64,000 bases of DNA from Chiridota heheva (Eukaryota > Echinodermata > Holothuroidea > Apodida > Chiridotidae). Every line of letters starts with the position of its first letter. Position 1 is the first letter of the stretch. A model generated the notes under the pieces. The model saw nothing but the letters and a program-made list of their open reading frames with translations. It did no database searches and was not told where the DNA came from. Made by a program: the position numbers and the translations under genes. The DNA is taken from positions 463,001-527,000 of the forward strand of contig JAIGNY010001187.1 in assembly GCA_020152595.1 (NCBI GenBank), read 5' to 3'. Shown piece by piece: positions 49,380 through 61,269 of the stretch.

Positions 49380-49976
49380 ACGAAAATGGATGCTAGCAAT
49401 GTCAAATTCCAACGAAAAATATATGATAAAAACAACAAATTGTTGGACTCCTTGGTCAGGTGCAAAACAGCCACTGAGAAATAGATAACTTAAAACTACT
49501 TAAAGAAATTGAAACTTGAGAGAAAAGCTGTCCTTATTTAAACCGTGTATGTGGGAGCCAATTTTGAGGATAAGTTGGATTTCTGTTAGGATTCTTTTGT
49601 TATCTTCTTTAAGATTACCCCGGATTATGGCAAACCAGAAGCAATCAATAGCATGGGAAGGGTGATTAAAATGTTCGCTTACAACAACAACAACAACAAT
49701 TGAATACACAACATTAACGGACAGACACGGTAGTTACCTGCATTTTCCCATCAGTCACCAGAGGTGACTGCCGGGTTCTGCTAAACACTACCGAGGATGA
49801 TAAAATATATACGGACAAACAAACATAAAGATGAGAGAAAACAACTCAAGAGAAGAACCAAACAATGACATCAGGACGCGGCGACCAGGCAAAGAGCAGG
49901 CAGCGGAGGAAAGATGGGCAAGGTGAGAGGCTAACCCGGCGTCAGGAACGGTAAGTTGGCGCGTGATGGACTTGAG

Positions 49977-50140
49977 CTAGTCTTGAGTGATGGTCTTGAG
50001 CTGTACTGCCGGAAGCCAGTAAACAGGCTTTTTACCGGAGTAGATTACGTCTTTGACATGAGCATGGTCTTGGCACTGTGAAGGAAGTTGTATAACCGGA
50101 AGCCAGTAAACAGGCCTTTTACCGGTATACAACTTGATAA
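49977..50140 (+). repeat. Duplicated 30-bp motif with inverted flanks
   Basis: ccggaagccagtaaacaggc followed by tttttaccgg occurs at about 50010-50040 and again at 50097-50126. The second copy is framed by gttgtataaccgg and accggtatacaac, near-perfect inverted 12-mers, forming a potential hairpin. Confidence 0.6.
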
Positions 50141-50227
50141 GAGGTAAATCTGGGGAAGACAAAAAAATAAAAAATGTTCGCTTACTGGACAGCCAGCTCT
50201 TTTGAGGCGAATACTGCTTTTGTGATT

Positions 50228-50510
50228 GTCTACTAACTGTGGTGTAGCGGTTATCATACCTGTTTACAGACCACGAGGCATTGGGTTTAAGCCTGGGTTG
50301 GGTATACACGCCTGTGCACCACAACTGGTTATCAAAAGCCGACTTGGCCTGTCGATGTTATGTCTGTCCGTACGTCGTACCTGTGTTCTCGTCCGGGTCG
50401 TATTAAGCGTTTCGTGATATCATTGTTAATATCATAACCGAATACGCAGGTAACGACCCCGTCATTGTAATTGTGTGTTCACTCGTCGTCGTGTTGTGAT
50501 TATTAAAGAG
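50228..50510 (+). mobile_element. tRNA-derived SINE family G, long copy
   Basis: Head ggtgtagcggttatcatacc and cattgggtttaagcctggg, then caccacaactggttatcaaa. Beyond that, 50340-50507 (tatgtctgtccgtacgtcgt, gttctcgtccgggtcg) is repeated in inverted orientation at 53147-53310. Confidence 0.55.
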
Positions 50511-50781
50511 GTTTCATCTATATATTGGGTATTAGGTCAAAGAGAGCAGGTTAAAAGTAAATGATTTGGGAACTATCACAAGTGAAGGGGCCAGGTCTGA
50601 AAGAGTGTCCCGATGGGCTGAGGAACACGATGTCGTTGGTGTTCATGTGAACGCATATTTTACACAGGGGTTTACCACACCTAATATTACACTAGGGCTA
50701 GGGGTTGGGAACATTGAGTTTACTTCTTACCAAAAGTTTATGTAAGTTTGGGGGTTGTCTCCTGGTAATAAGAGGTGGGTG

Positions 50782-51133
<352 letters not shown>

Positions 51134-52605
51134 TCATAATCATAATCATGACCCAGATATCTAGCCGAGTCGGGTATGATTCCTTGCCCGACCAAGATGG
51201 GTATCCGGCCGACAGGGGCTACTGCCCTTATCCTCACCTCCCCATTTCGTACGGCCATGGTTTTCCCAGGGCCTCGTTTAACGAATTTTCATTGTTCTCC
51301 AAACGTTGAGAAATCCGTAGCCCCCTAGTTCATTAGTTTGTCTTGATTAATTCCCAGAGAATATTCCGGCTGTCCGGATCTATTACTGCAATAACAAACC
51401 AGACTGGAAAAACAAACCTTAGCTAACATGATCTGACGAACAGGGGTTATAAGCTGTTAGCTGGGTTAAGTGCAACTATCTAAAAATCCTAATTGTAGTT
51501 GAGACAAATAAACTGATTTTGCCATCACTGGTCTGCTGGTCTTTAGAATTTCCTGGGAGACCAGTCAGCAAGTTTAACGAGGACCCGATTCCTCAAGTTT
51601 TGGAGAAAGGCGAGGGGTAGAATGAGTGGGGGTGCAGTGTGCTCGTCATGTTTTTTTTGGGTTTTTTTTCGTTTTGTTTTCAGACCATTGAAACTAATGA
51701 ACGTGATTATTTTACAAGCCCGTTGATATGGAAACGTGGGTGTTGCACTCCGAAAGCATTTTGAGGCAAATATTTACAACTTTTGTCATAAAAGAGCCCG
51801 CCATTGCAGTTATGTTCTAAAGTGGTACCTCCATGGTTTGACACTGCGCACATTTGCACCGTGGCATGACTGATCAAGTGACGTCATATGAAGTGCTCTT
51901 TTCTTTATTCTGTTAGTTTCTTCCTTGCCCTTTTCAGCGTGCAGATGCTAACGATGATTGGTTCCCCATGTTGAAAATACATTCCGCGAGTTTTCTTCTA
52001 TATATTTTTAATAATATGTATAGTGGAGCTATGTGCTTTGTCGAAAATTATATAAGAAAGAAGACCGTCGTGCATACGTCAGTAAAAGTACTTCAACATA
52101 TTTTGAACAGTTGAAATTTACGAAATCACATTGCACATTTGCAATTGGGCAAACATTGTTGCAATCATAGCGACGAGGTATATGGAATTTAAGTTTGGAC
52201 CTACTCAAGTTGATATTATTCTATGTATAGCAATGATAACAAATCCAAACAAGTCTTGAGATTAAGAGCTGTTCTTTTCGTATCATATCGTTATCGGCGG
52301 GTTTGATTGCCGAACAAACAAGATCTCTGAACTTAATCTGCGCACGACATGCATGACGCAAAAATAGTCTTGTCGTTTGGCACTGGGCTAATTACTGTTA
52401 TAATCAATAATGCATATAGAATTTGTCCAACTTGTACATAGGCATACAGTATAGAGATCAACCTGTCAACCTTGGCATTACTTACTGACGTTCGACAGAG
52501 CATTGTTGCACCGCATATTCATCACTCGCTCTCTTGTTTGTTATTATTGTTAATTTGGTTATCAAAATTTGATGCCGAGGATTAACTGACTGTTAAGGGT
52601 ACAAG

Positions 52606-52638
52606 ATGGTCCTTGATTCCATAATACAAACTATAAAG
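52606..52638 (+). CDS. Candidate first coding exon of the FAXDC2-type gene
   Basis: ATG in a good context (acaagATGg) opens 11 codons, MVLDSIIQTIK, ending at a near-perfect donor AAG|GTAAGG in phase 0, the phase in which the exon at 55322 begins. The short amphipathic peptide would precede the first membrane segment. The evidence is splice logic only, with no homology. Confidence 0.3.
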
Positions 52639-52649
52639 GTAAGGCTGCA

Positions 52650-52795
52650 TTCATACCATTGTGTGTGTATCATTAAAGTACCAGTGAGTTTACAACTGGT
52701 TATCAAAGGATGTGGCCGTCTTGATATAATGTCCAGCACTGGATGCTTCCGGAACGTTAAACCTTGCTATGCTATGCTATATGCTAAAGCATAAG
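52650..52795 (+). mobile_element. SINE family G, headless copy with GCTAT tail
   Basis: accagtgagtttacaactgg, ttatcaaaggatgtggccgt, then ccggaacgttaaaccttgct and a (gctat)n tail. Confidence 0.55.
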
Positions 52796-52974
52796 CTCGG
52801 TAGCAGGACCGCAATTCTTCTTCGCAAAGCGGTGAGGGCAAGGGGCCATACTTTCGCTTCACAACGTAGGGGGACAGTAGTTTTCAAAACAACATGTATG
52901 TTTTTTCATTTTATTCTGCCGGACAGTGGAGTCTTGTCCAACCCCTGTCCCCCATGAATTACGGTCCTGCTCAG

Positions 52975-53115
52975 TAGTCATGCATATTCATCTTATATTA
53001 AAGACGATAAAAAATGAACAAAATGATGAACAAAGAATTTCAAAACCATATTTTTTAGAGCGATTTATAAGTTGAATATTACTTCATATCTCCGTGGAAT
53101 TGACGACTGAAAGCA
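52975..53115. mobile_element. MITE family A, one-arm fragment
   Basis: catgcatattcatcttatat and the following 100 bp resemble the left arm of the other family A copies; no second arm follows. Confidence 0.45.
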
Positions 53116-53146
53116 GTAAAGTACCATCTCAACTTTCTTTGCGTCC

Positions 53147-53310
53147 AAGTTACTACAACGACGACGACGAGTGAACACACAATTATAAATCGTCACCTGC
53201 GTAATCGGTTATGATAGTAACAATTTCACGAAACGTCGGACGAGAACACAGGTACGACGTACGGACAGACATAACATCGACAACCAAGTCAATCCACCTT
53301 TGACTGTTTG
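53147..53310 (-). repeat. Inverted copy of 50340-50507
   Basis: The reverse complement contains cgatgttatgtctgtccgta, cgtcgtacctgtgttctcgt and gtgtgttcactcgtcgtcgt, matching the 3' part of the SINE G copy at 50228. Confidence 0.65.
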
Positions 53311-53639
53311 ATAACAATTAGGCTTATAGGATGTATGATAACAAGGTAGATAACTAAGTTGCAAAAGCTACCCTTACGCAGAAAGTACAAAAGCTGGGTC
53401 GAAAGGAACTGCCATTTCCTATTTGATAAAAACAAAAACGTTATTGAATAGGGTAAAACCCTCCGGTATATTTACAAACTTGCAAAAAATAAACGTGTCT
53501 ATAGCTTTTTGCTTGAAGGATGGAAGGGGCAGGGAGGGGGGGTTAAACTCCAAGTTAAAACGCATATTATGACGTTTAGCTCAGCTCTTTTACTTTATTG
53601 AAGATATGTATCGTAAGTTGTAGATTCTGGTCAAAATGT

Positions 53640-54020
53640 TCCAAGTTTAAAATTTGTGGCCTTTAATAATTTTCGTCTAAAGATTGAGGGTGTTTGGTTC
53701 AAAATTTAATATTTTTGACCCAAAAATGTAGATTTGTAACCCAAAATTGGAGATTTTTGACCCAAAACTTAGAATTGAATTTTACCCATTTTGTAGAGTT
53801 GTGAGCAAAACTTGGAGGTTTGTGGTTGAAAATTGAAGATTTTTGGTCCAAAATTGAAGATTTGTAACCAAATTTGTATAATTTTGACCCAAATTTTGGG
53901 ACTTTTCACCAAAATTGAGATTTTTAAGCCAAACTTGGAGATTTGTGGTTCAAAATTGAAGATTTGTGGTTCAAGATTGAAAGTGTTTGGTCTCAAACCG
54001 AGGATTTTTGGTGTCAAACT
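53640..54020. repeat. Degenerate 21-24-bp tandem repeat
   Basis: Variants of aaaattgaagatttttggt and gatttgtggttcaaaattga repeated about 17 times. Confidence 0.8.
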
Positions 54021-54133
54021 GAAATAAAACATGCCAAAATTCTACTTTTTATGATTGATTTGAAATGTTTCAAAATTTCTGCTTATATATATTTCATTTG
54101 ATAAATTTATATATATTTTCATTATATATATTT

Positions 54134-54283
<150 letters not shown>

Positions 54284-54338
54284 CAGCACCGAGAGAAATT
54301 GATGCCTTAGGGAAAATTCGAGGGGTAATACCACTCTT

Positions 54339-54407
54339 GGCCGTATAGCTTAGTGGTAGAGCAACTGAACGTTAGTCGGGGTCTTGGGTTCGAATCCTGA
54401 TGAGGGT
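54339..54407 (+). tRNA. tRNA-like sequence, module 1
   Basis: D stem gctt/gagc, anticodon loop acgttag (formal anticodon GTT), T arm ttggg-ttcgaat-cctga. The acceptor stem has mismatches and position 33 is C, so it may be a SINE head or tRNA pseudogene rather than a working tRNA. Confidence 0.35.
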
Positions 54408-54574
54408 ATATGATTTTTCTCTCACCATCTCACATTCATTATTCAAAACGTTCCAGTGGAGAACTGCATTCCACACATTTCACACCATCTCTAAATAATA
54501 CTATGTAGCTGCACTCGAGCAGCACCGAGAGAAATTGATGCCTTAGGGGAAAATTCGAGGGGGTAATACCACTT

Positions 54575-54658
54575 GGCCGTATAGCTCAGTGGTAGAGCAA
54601 CGGTGGTAGAGCAACCGAACGTTAGTCGGGGGTCTCGGGTTCGAATCCCGATGAGGGC
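54575..54658 (+). pseudogene. tRNA-like sequence, module 2, D-arm insertion
   Basis: Same as module 3 except for a 14-nt internal duplication (ggtagagcaac repeated) that breaks the D arm; the T arm tcggg-ttcgaat-cccga is perfect. Confidence 0.4.
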
Positions 54659-54822
54659 ATATGATTTTTCTCTCACCATCTCACATTCATTATTCAAAAC
54701 GTTCCAGTGGAGAACTGCATTCCACATTTACACCATCTCTATATAATACTATGTAGCTGCACTCGAGCAGCACCGAGAGAAATTGATGCCTTAGGGAAAA
54801 ATTCGAGGGGGTAATACCACTT

Positions 54823-54892
54823 GGCCGTATAGCTCAGTGGTAGAGCAACCGAACGTTAGTCGGGGGTCTCGGGTTCGAATCCCGATGAGGGC
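54823..54892 (+). tRNA. tRNA-like sequence, module 3
   Basis: The best folding copy: D stem gctc/gagc, anticodon stem 4 of 5 pairs with loop acgttag (GTT), T stem 5 of 5 pairs. The acceptor ggccgta/tgagggc has two mismatches. A and B box promoters are intact. Confidence 0.4.
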
Positions 54893-55321
54893 ATATGATT
54901 TTTCTCTCACCATCTCACATTCATTATATATATATAGATATAAATATATATAGTAAAATGTCGGTTTTCATTCATTCATTATTTTCTTTGCATTGGCAAA
55001 TTTGCCCCATTTTTTCTTAACCAGTTAACTCTTATGGCGTTAGAAGTTCCAACCAAGACGTGTGCGTAGAGGGTGACGGGAGGGGGGGGGGTTGTGGTGG
55101 GTGGTAACGTCATTTCCGAAAGGTAAAGGAGTTCGGTTCCTCACTCGCCCTCCTCCTAGCTATGCCACTGCATGTCATCATCCGTCCGGTACACGACCGG
55201 GAGATCACTGTAACCTTTTTCTCTTGTCGGCACTGCATCTTAGACAAAAAAATATGTAAATAATAAGAAAATTGAGTTTAAAATGTAACTTGGTTTCTCT
55301 ATTTTTCATTTCATTATTTAG

Positions 55322-55517
55322 TGGCAGCGTCGTTTTCAGTTCGCCAAAAGAACTGCGATCCTAATCGGAGGTATTATCATAGTGCTCATAGCACTAAGTA
55401 ATTCCATAACTTGGCATTTGGAAAAATTCTGGGGCGCAAGCGGAGATTTCTGGGTTGAGAGATGGGTGAGCTTTTACACATTTGCCGGAGAGGATAACTT
55501 CCGGATTGCATTTTGGA
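55322..55517 (+). CDS. FAXDC2: FAXDC2-type fatty acid hydroxylase domain protein, internal exon
   Basis: Follows a TTTAG acceptor and reads WQRRFQFAKRTAILIGGIII, a hydrophobic membrane segment, then SITWHLEKFWGASGDFWVER and YTFAGEDNFRIAFW. The TWHLxxFWGASGxFW stretch is characteristic of FAXDC2 (human recalled as TWHLQNFWGASGYFW). Ends in phase 1 at TGGA|GTGAGA, which joins the next exon in frame. FAXDC2-type proteins are ER membrane di-iron enzymes of the sterol desaturase/fatty-acid hydroxylase superfamily; the histidine boxes would be in later exons, which are not in this window. Confidence 0.82.
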
Positions 55518-55904
55518 GTGAGACTCTTGTTCTTTTTATCTACATTTTCACGCATGACAAAATAATTATACTTTATAATTATAATTTACCTTTTACAGTT
55601 TTATATTTAGATAAGCAGGATAAACATGGTCGGAATTTACCTACTCATAATCACACTAAGGTACATATACAAATTACCATAAAAAAGACATATATATTCA
55701 GGAAAAAATCAGGGTTAGTCCAGCTGCCCCCCTTCTCCTCCCACCCTCTCTCTCTCCGCTTGTAATCCCCAGCAGTGCATCTGTTTGTCAGATCTATAGG
55801 TCTTTACTTTATGAGACAAAGCTGCCCCTTTCTTGCTCCGGCATCAAAATCCTGCCGCCACCACTGCACATATCACCAGTTGCGCAAGAAGGGCCACTTT
55901 CAGG

Positions 55905-56170
55905 GGAAAAAACTCTTTCCCCGGTGACAAGTGGAAAAATTGCGTTGTTATATGAACAATTTTTTTTCAAAAGTTGCTGCTATTTGGAAATTCCCCTTCA
56001 ATCTGTCAATTTTCCTTCATTTTCGGAAATGTTTTTCCATTTTTCGGAAAGTTTTGCCATTTTTCGGAAAGATTTTGTCAGTTTTCGGACATTTTTGGTT
56101 AGTTTGTTGGGCAATATTTGGCCAGTTTAAAAAAAATTGGCCAATTTTCGGGATATTTGCTAAAATATCC
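55905..56170 (-). repeat. Repeat family H, inverted copy
   Basis: ttttccttcattttcggaaa units; adjoins MITE A at 56195. Confidence 0.6.
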
Positions 56171-56194
56171 AATAATTTTACCACATTTTTTAAT

Positions 56195-56763
56195 TTGATC
56201 AAGCAAAGTTTATCTTGTTTGAAAGAAGACTTTAAAAGAAACAAGATGGTGAAGAAAGTGTTCAAAAATCTTATTCCGTTAAGAACATATTCAAGCTTAA
56301 AGCTCTGTCTTATCTTTCTAGAAATGACTGGTGTAGTAATTCTACTATGGAAGGTTGACACTCATCCTCACATCCGCAACAATTGTTATTATATTTTAAA
56401 GAAATTTATTTAACTTTTTCCCTATTTCATTTATTTTCCTCAAACTTTCTTCAGGTGGTAAATTATAATCATTCTTAATAGATTCTGTTTTACTACTTTT
56501 CTGAAATATCCAATGGTCTTTAAGCAACAAAATCGCAAAACAAAATATGATAGAATACATAAAGACTCTAAGAAATCTGAGGCAGTGACATCACAACTAG
56601 TCTGGTTTCAGTCGTTTCAACACATAATACCAACTTTAAAACTAAAGTATCTCCTTAACGGAATAAGATTTTTTAATGCTTTCTTCACCTGTTCACCATT
56701 TTTTTCTTTTGATGTCCTCTTTCATATAAGATGGACTTGCTTGACCACTGAACTAATCCTTTA
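56195..56763. mobile_element. MITE family A, complete copy (FAXDC2-type intron)
   Basis: Same inverted-repeat structure as 28845-29395: left gatcaagcaaagtttatctt, gactttaaaagaaacaagat; right end cttgaccactgaactaatcc. The central block ctactatggaaggttgacac is conserved. It lies between the two FAXDC2-type exons. Confidence 0.75.
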
Positions 56764-56936
56764 ACAATTTATAACTTTTACCTCCAAATCGGCGGGCAGA
56801 AAGCATGCAACCGGGAAGGTGAAATCTGCTCAGGAGGAGGGGCCTATAGATCTGACAAATGTTGGCTTGCCCCCTGCCCCAACTTCCTACGTCTCTGCGT
56901 GTCACTGTTAACACCATTTACTTATATTTCTTGAAG

Positions 56937-57057
56937 GCGTTGCCCTCGGGACGTTCTTGTCATATTGGGTCGTTGGTGGCTTTTTCCTAATGTGTGATGT
57001 ACTGGAAAACCAAAATGGCTGCTTCAGTACAAGGTGCAAGGTGGTCAAAACAACCCT
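56937..57057 (+). CDS. FAXDC2: FAXDC2-type protein, next exon
   Basis: Acceptor TTCTTGAAG, then (S)VALGTFLSYWVVGGFFLMCD, a second membrane segment, and VLENQNGCFSTRCKVVKTT, ending in phase 2 at GTGAGT. Aligns with the human segment containing LFFWSFNGLLLVVD and ISRYRIQV. The exon also fits the preceding one in phase (A|GC makes Ser). No further exons were seen up to 64000, which is filled with microsatellites and LINEs, so the gene continues past the right edge. Confidence 0.8.
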
Positions 57058-57242
57058 GTGAGTTTTTCATCTTTCAAAATTATAAAATTTATCTCTCTGT
57101 AGTACCAGAATCTGCTTGCATATTTTGATTTACTTCGTTCATATATTTAAGTTAAGCATGTCCAGTGGCGTGTCTAATGGGGTAGGGGATATTGGGGGAT
57201 TAGTCTCCTAAAATGCCGTAAGCCCCCCCCCCAAAAAAAAAA

Positions 57243-57484
<242 letters not shown>

Positions 57485-57581
57485 TGAAAAATTTATTTTA
57501 AAAGATAAAATAAAATAATAATAATAATAACAATAATTATAATAATAATAATAATAATAATAACTAATGAATAATAATAAT

Positions 57582-57762
<181 letters not shown>

Positions 57763-57929
57763 TATAAAAAATGGCAAAGTAAATATAATTAACTAAGATA
57801 TCAAATGAACCATACAGAAAACAGATATTGGCAATGTTTTACCTCATGGTGGGAAATGAACTCAACTTTTTTTCTGGTTATACAAATTGCACTGGTTAAT
57901 TGAGTTTCCATATAATGTTACTGGCTGCT

Positions 57930-58170
57930 AATTGGAAAACTCTCCTAGAATTTTTGGAAAATGACCTTGAATTTTCAGGAAATTTGCCTTAATTTCCAAG
58001 TTCATAAATTTTCAGGAAATCTTCGTCGATTTTCGGAAAATTACTAACTTCACTTTTTGTGAAATTTCCTTCATTATCGTAAAATTTTCTTCAATATCAG
58101 AAATTTATGCCTCAATTTTCAGGAAATTTTCTTCAATTTCCGGGAAATCACTGTCAATTTCGATAAGTTT
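57930..58170 (-). repeat. Repeat family H, inverted copy
   Basis: tttcaggaaatttgccttaa, ttttcttcaatttccgggaa. A further shorter piece is at 48380-48530. Confidence 0.55.
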
Positions 58171-58348
58171 TAAGCAAATATTGGCAATTATATGTTAACA
58201 GTAATTGATCCTCCCAACTGGGAAACAAGCATGCAACCGGGAAGAAGAAACCATTTGGGAGAGAGGGGTGTTACCAACTTCCTACACCTCTGTCCCGGCT
58301 CCCTAATCTTAAACCTGTGTCAGGGGCTCTGAATATGTTAAGAGGGGC

Positions 58349-58435
58349 TTACGCTTCCCCCCGCCTCCCCCCCCTCCCCGCCTCCCTCTCCCCCCGCCTC
58401 CCCCTCCCCCCGCCTCCCCTCCCCCTCCCCGTCCA
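58349..58435. repeat. Polypyrimidine C-rich tract
   Basis: Repeats of ccccgcctcc and ccccctcccc; the minus strand is correspondingly G-rich. Confidence 0.9.
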
Positions 58436-58671
58436 AATGTAAAGCTAGACATGCTCCTGTACATCTATAACGCGAGTCCAGTGGAGCCACACATAGCCAA
58501 TATGAAAATGGAGGGGTCAAACTTTTTATTTGGCAGTGTTTTGTCGCCGGGGCTCAAAATTTTGAAGCAGCACAAAATTGAGGAATGCATTTAGTGGGGC
58601 ACAATTTATACAGCGATCAAATGTACAGGCTTGTACACTGTAAAATTTTCCACTCAGATACGTTTTACACA

Positions 58672-58850
58672 ATATTAGTGTATCGTTGAAGTTTAAATTT
58701 TCTCTTAATCTGGTAATGGTAAATGAGATGAGGAAATATGACATAACAATACTTACACAACATAAGTGTATCGTTAAAGTTTAAATTTTCTCTTAATCTG
58801 GTAATGGTAAATGAGATGAGGAAATATGACATAGCAATACTCGGAATTAG
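58672..58850 (+). repeat. About 90-bp tandem duplication at the left end of RTE copy A
   Basis: The stretch with tgtatcgttgaagtttaaat near 58678 is repeated at about 58768 with few changes, ending both times with gaggaaatatgacata. Confidence 0.75.
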
Positions 58851-60739
58851 TGAAATAAGATAGCTGAGTTTTGGTAAAGTTTTAACAGAATCTGGTGAGC
58901 TAATTCGTTAATTCTTTACCGGAAGTGAAGATAAACATTAAAAAGGAGTAGCTATCGTAATAGATAAGGAGTTGGAGTACAACCTTATTGATTGAAATCC
59001 AATAAATGAATGAATTATTAAAGCAAGATTCCAGACAAAATTTATTCAACTAATCATTATACAGATCTATGCTCCAACAGAACAAGCAGAGGAGGATGTG
59101 AAAGATGATTCCTAGGAGCAACTTCAAAGAATTACTGCACGGTCACGATAATTGATTGTCACGGGAGACGCTAATGCTAAAGTTGGTGGAGTAAATAGCG
59201 GTAGAGAAAGTGTGATGGGAAAAGAAGGTTTGGGAATCATGAACGATAATGCTGCAATGGCCAACGATTTACAGACTTATGTGAGGTTAATGGAATCATC
59301 ATTGGAGGTACTGTGCTCAAGCATAGAGACACATACAAGTACACCTGGACTGCCCCCAAATAGCAATACTAGAAACACATGGACTGCCCCCAAATGGCAA
59401 TACTAGAAACTAAATTGTCCATTTCACAATATCTAGGAAACAGAGGGTTTTTGTTAGATGTAAGAACCAAAAGTGGTGCCAATATGCACAGTCACCACAG
59501 TATTTCAATTAATAATATCGGTTAAATTGAGAGGTGAGAATAAAAACAGGCAAACATTAAGACCCGGAGTTGAAAAGACTGTGCAGAAGTTAGACATGAC
59601 TACAACAAAGAGCTGAAGAAGAATATGAGGAGAGACAGAAGTGATAAACGAAAAGTAGATAAACATTGAAACAGCACATATCAATGCTGCAAAAAAAAAG
59701 TATTGGGGAAAAGGAAGGGCATAAGTTAACCATAGATTTCGGCTAACTTATGGAAAGCTATTGAAGACAGGAAAAATCTCAAATTTCAAACAGATGAAGC
59801 AAAATCTGAAAGAATATGACAGCTAAAAAGAACAGAATACGAGAAGAGAGACAGAGAATTAAAGAAAAGAGTCCAATCTGATGAAAAGAAAGATGGTACT
59901 AGATGATATGGCGAAAGAAGCAGAAGATGCAGCATCATGTGGAGACATGAGTCTGTGAGTGGTCTATACAAAATTACAAAGAAGATATGTTAAAAAGGGA
60001 GAAAGAAGAAAGAATGTTGGAGTAAGGAATGGAAGTGGAAAGTTTATCACTGGAGAAGATGAGATGAGAGAAAAATGAAAAGAACACTTTGAATCCACTT
60101 TAAACCAACCTATACCAGAGGCAAGCAACCAAGGTATATAGACAAACGAAGATGACATTAATGTCGAGATGGGTGAGATCCAAGACGAACAGACGAAGAA
60201 ATAAAGAATGCTGTGTCAAAGATGAAAAATGGAAAACCATTAGGAGTGGATGGAATAATCATTGAAATATGGAAAGGTAGTGGGGATTTGACGGAGGAGA
60301 CCTAAACTACATTATTCAACCAAATTTTAGATACAGAAGAAATGCCAGATGCATGGAGAAAAAGAAAAAGCATTATAATTATCATAACAAAGAAAGGTGA
60401 CCTGACAATTTGTGACAACTACAGAGGTATATCCTTAATACCAACAGCAAGTAAGATATTTGGAAGGATTTTGATTGACAGGCTACGTAGCGCAAGATAC
60501 CAAACTTCGTTATGAGCAAGCTGGCTTTTTAGGAGTAGCAAAAAGGAACTACTGAACAAATATTCACCCTTAGAAATATAATAGAACAATGATTGGAATG
60601 AAAAGCCACAGGATACCTTAACTTCATTGACTTTCAGAAGTCGTTGGACAGTCTAGACAGAAGTATGATGTGGAAGATTATGGCTCATTCCCATGAAGTA
60701 CATAAATATTACACAGAACTGGTATCATGGCAGCAAATG
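58818..60739 (+). mobile_element. RTE-like LINE, copy A (endonuclease plus partial RT), dead
   Basis: Contains an AP-endonuclease-type region (YDIAILGISEIR; IQIYAPTEQAEED; IVTGDANAKVGGVNSGRESV; GKEGLGIMNDN) and RT blocks (VSKMKNGKPLGVDGIIIEIW; GDLTICDNYRGISLIPTASK). Many stops and frameshifts. This endonuclease type is often annotated as craniofacial development protein 2-like and belongs to RTE/BovB-related LINEs. It stops abruptly after cagcaaatg at 60739, where foreign sequence begins. Nearly identical to copy B at 61270. Confidence 0.85.
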
Positions 60740-61268
60740 GTGAGCCTGAAAATTTTGAGAGAGCATGGCAGTTCGCTCCCCAAGTAGTGTTGAGCAGTCG
60801 GAGGAGGTTGAGGAGCTATTGCATTTTAGTTTCAGGTTGGTGATGTGTGGCTTGTAGGTGAGCAGGGTCTAGAGTTAGACCAAGGAACTTTGTGTTTTCA
60901 ACTTTAGGGATGCGATTCCCGGAGGCACAAAGTTCGGGTTGGGTGGAGTTGTTGGAAATGACAAAAGTGCATGCAGACTGTCTTGTCTTTGGAGAATCTA
61001 AAACCGTTATTGTTGCTCAGACTTGCAGCTGATTGAGGCTGGTTTGAAGCCTATTTTTCACAATAGGAAAGCTAGGGAGGAGTAGAAGATGGTGAAGTCA
61101 TCCACGTAGAGGTACGTTTGATGCTGGGGCCAAGGTCATTCCCGATGTCATTAATGCTCAGGTTGAAGAGAGTGGGGGGAGAGGATGCTGCCTTGAGGAC
61201 GCCCTCTTCTTGGGGTACGGCTTGGAGAGGTGTGGCCAATACACGAACTTGGAACTGCCTGGGTGAGA
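60740..61268 (-). mobile_element. Fragment of a different non-LTR RT at the junction of the RTE copies
   Basis: The minus strand carries a polymerase core: PQGSILSP-type block, TLFNLSINDIGNDL, then YLYVDDFTIFYSS with catalytic YVDD at 61097-61108, and NNGFRFSKDKTVCMHFCHF. These blocks are in shifted frames. It belongs to a Jockey/CR1-like family distinct from the RTE copies on each side and occupies exactly the interval between them. Confidence 0.75.
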
Positions 61269-61269
61269 G

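Noticed and set aside
54491..54727. 78-codon minus-strand frame containing IGIRTRDPRLTFGCS
   Set aside because: Antisense translation of tRNA-like sequence, a common source of false hypothetical proteins.
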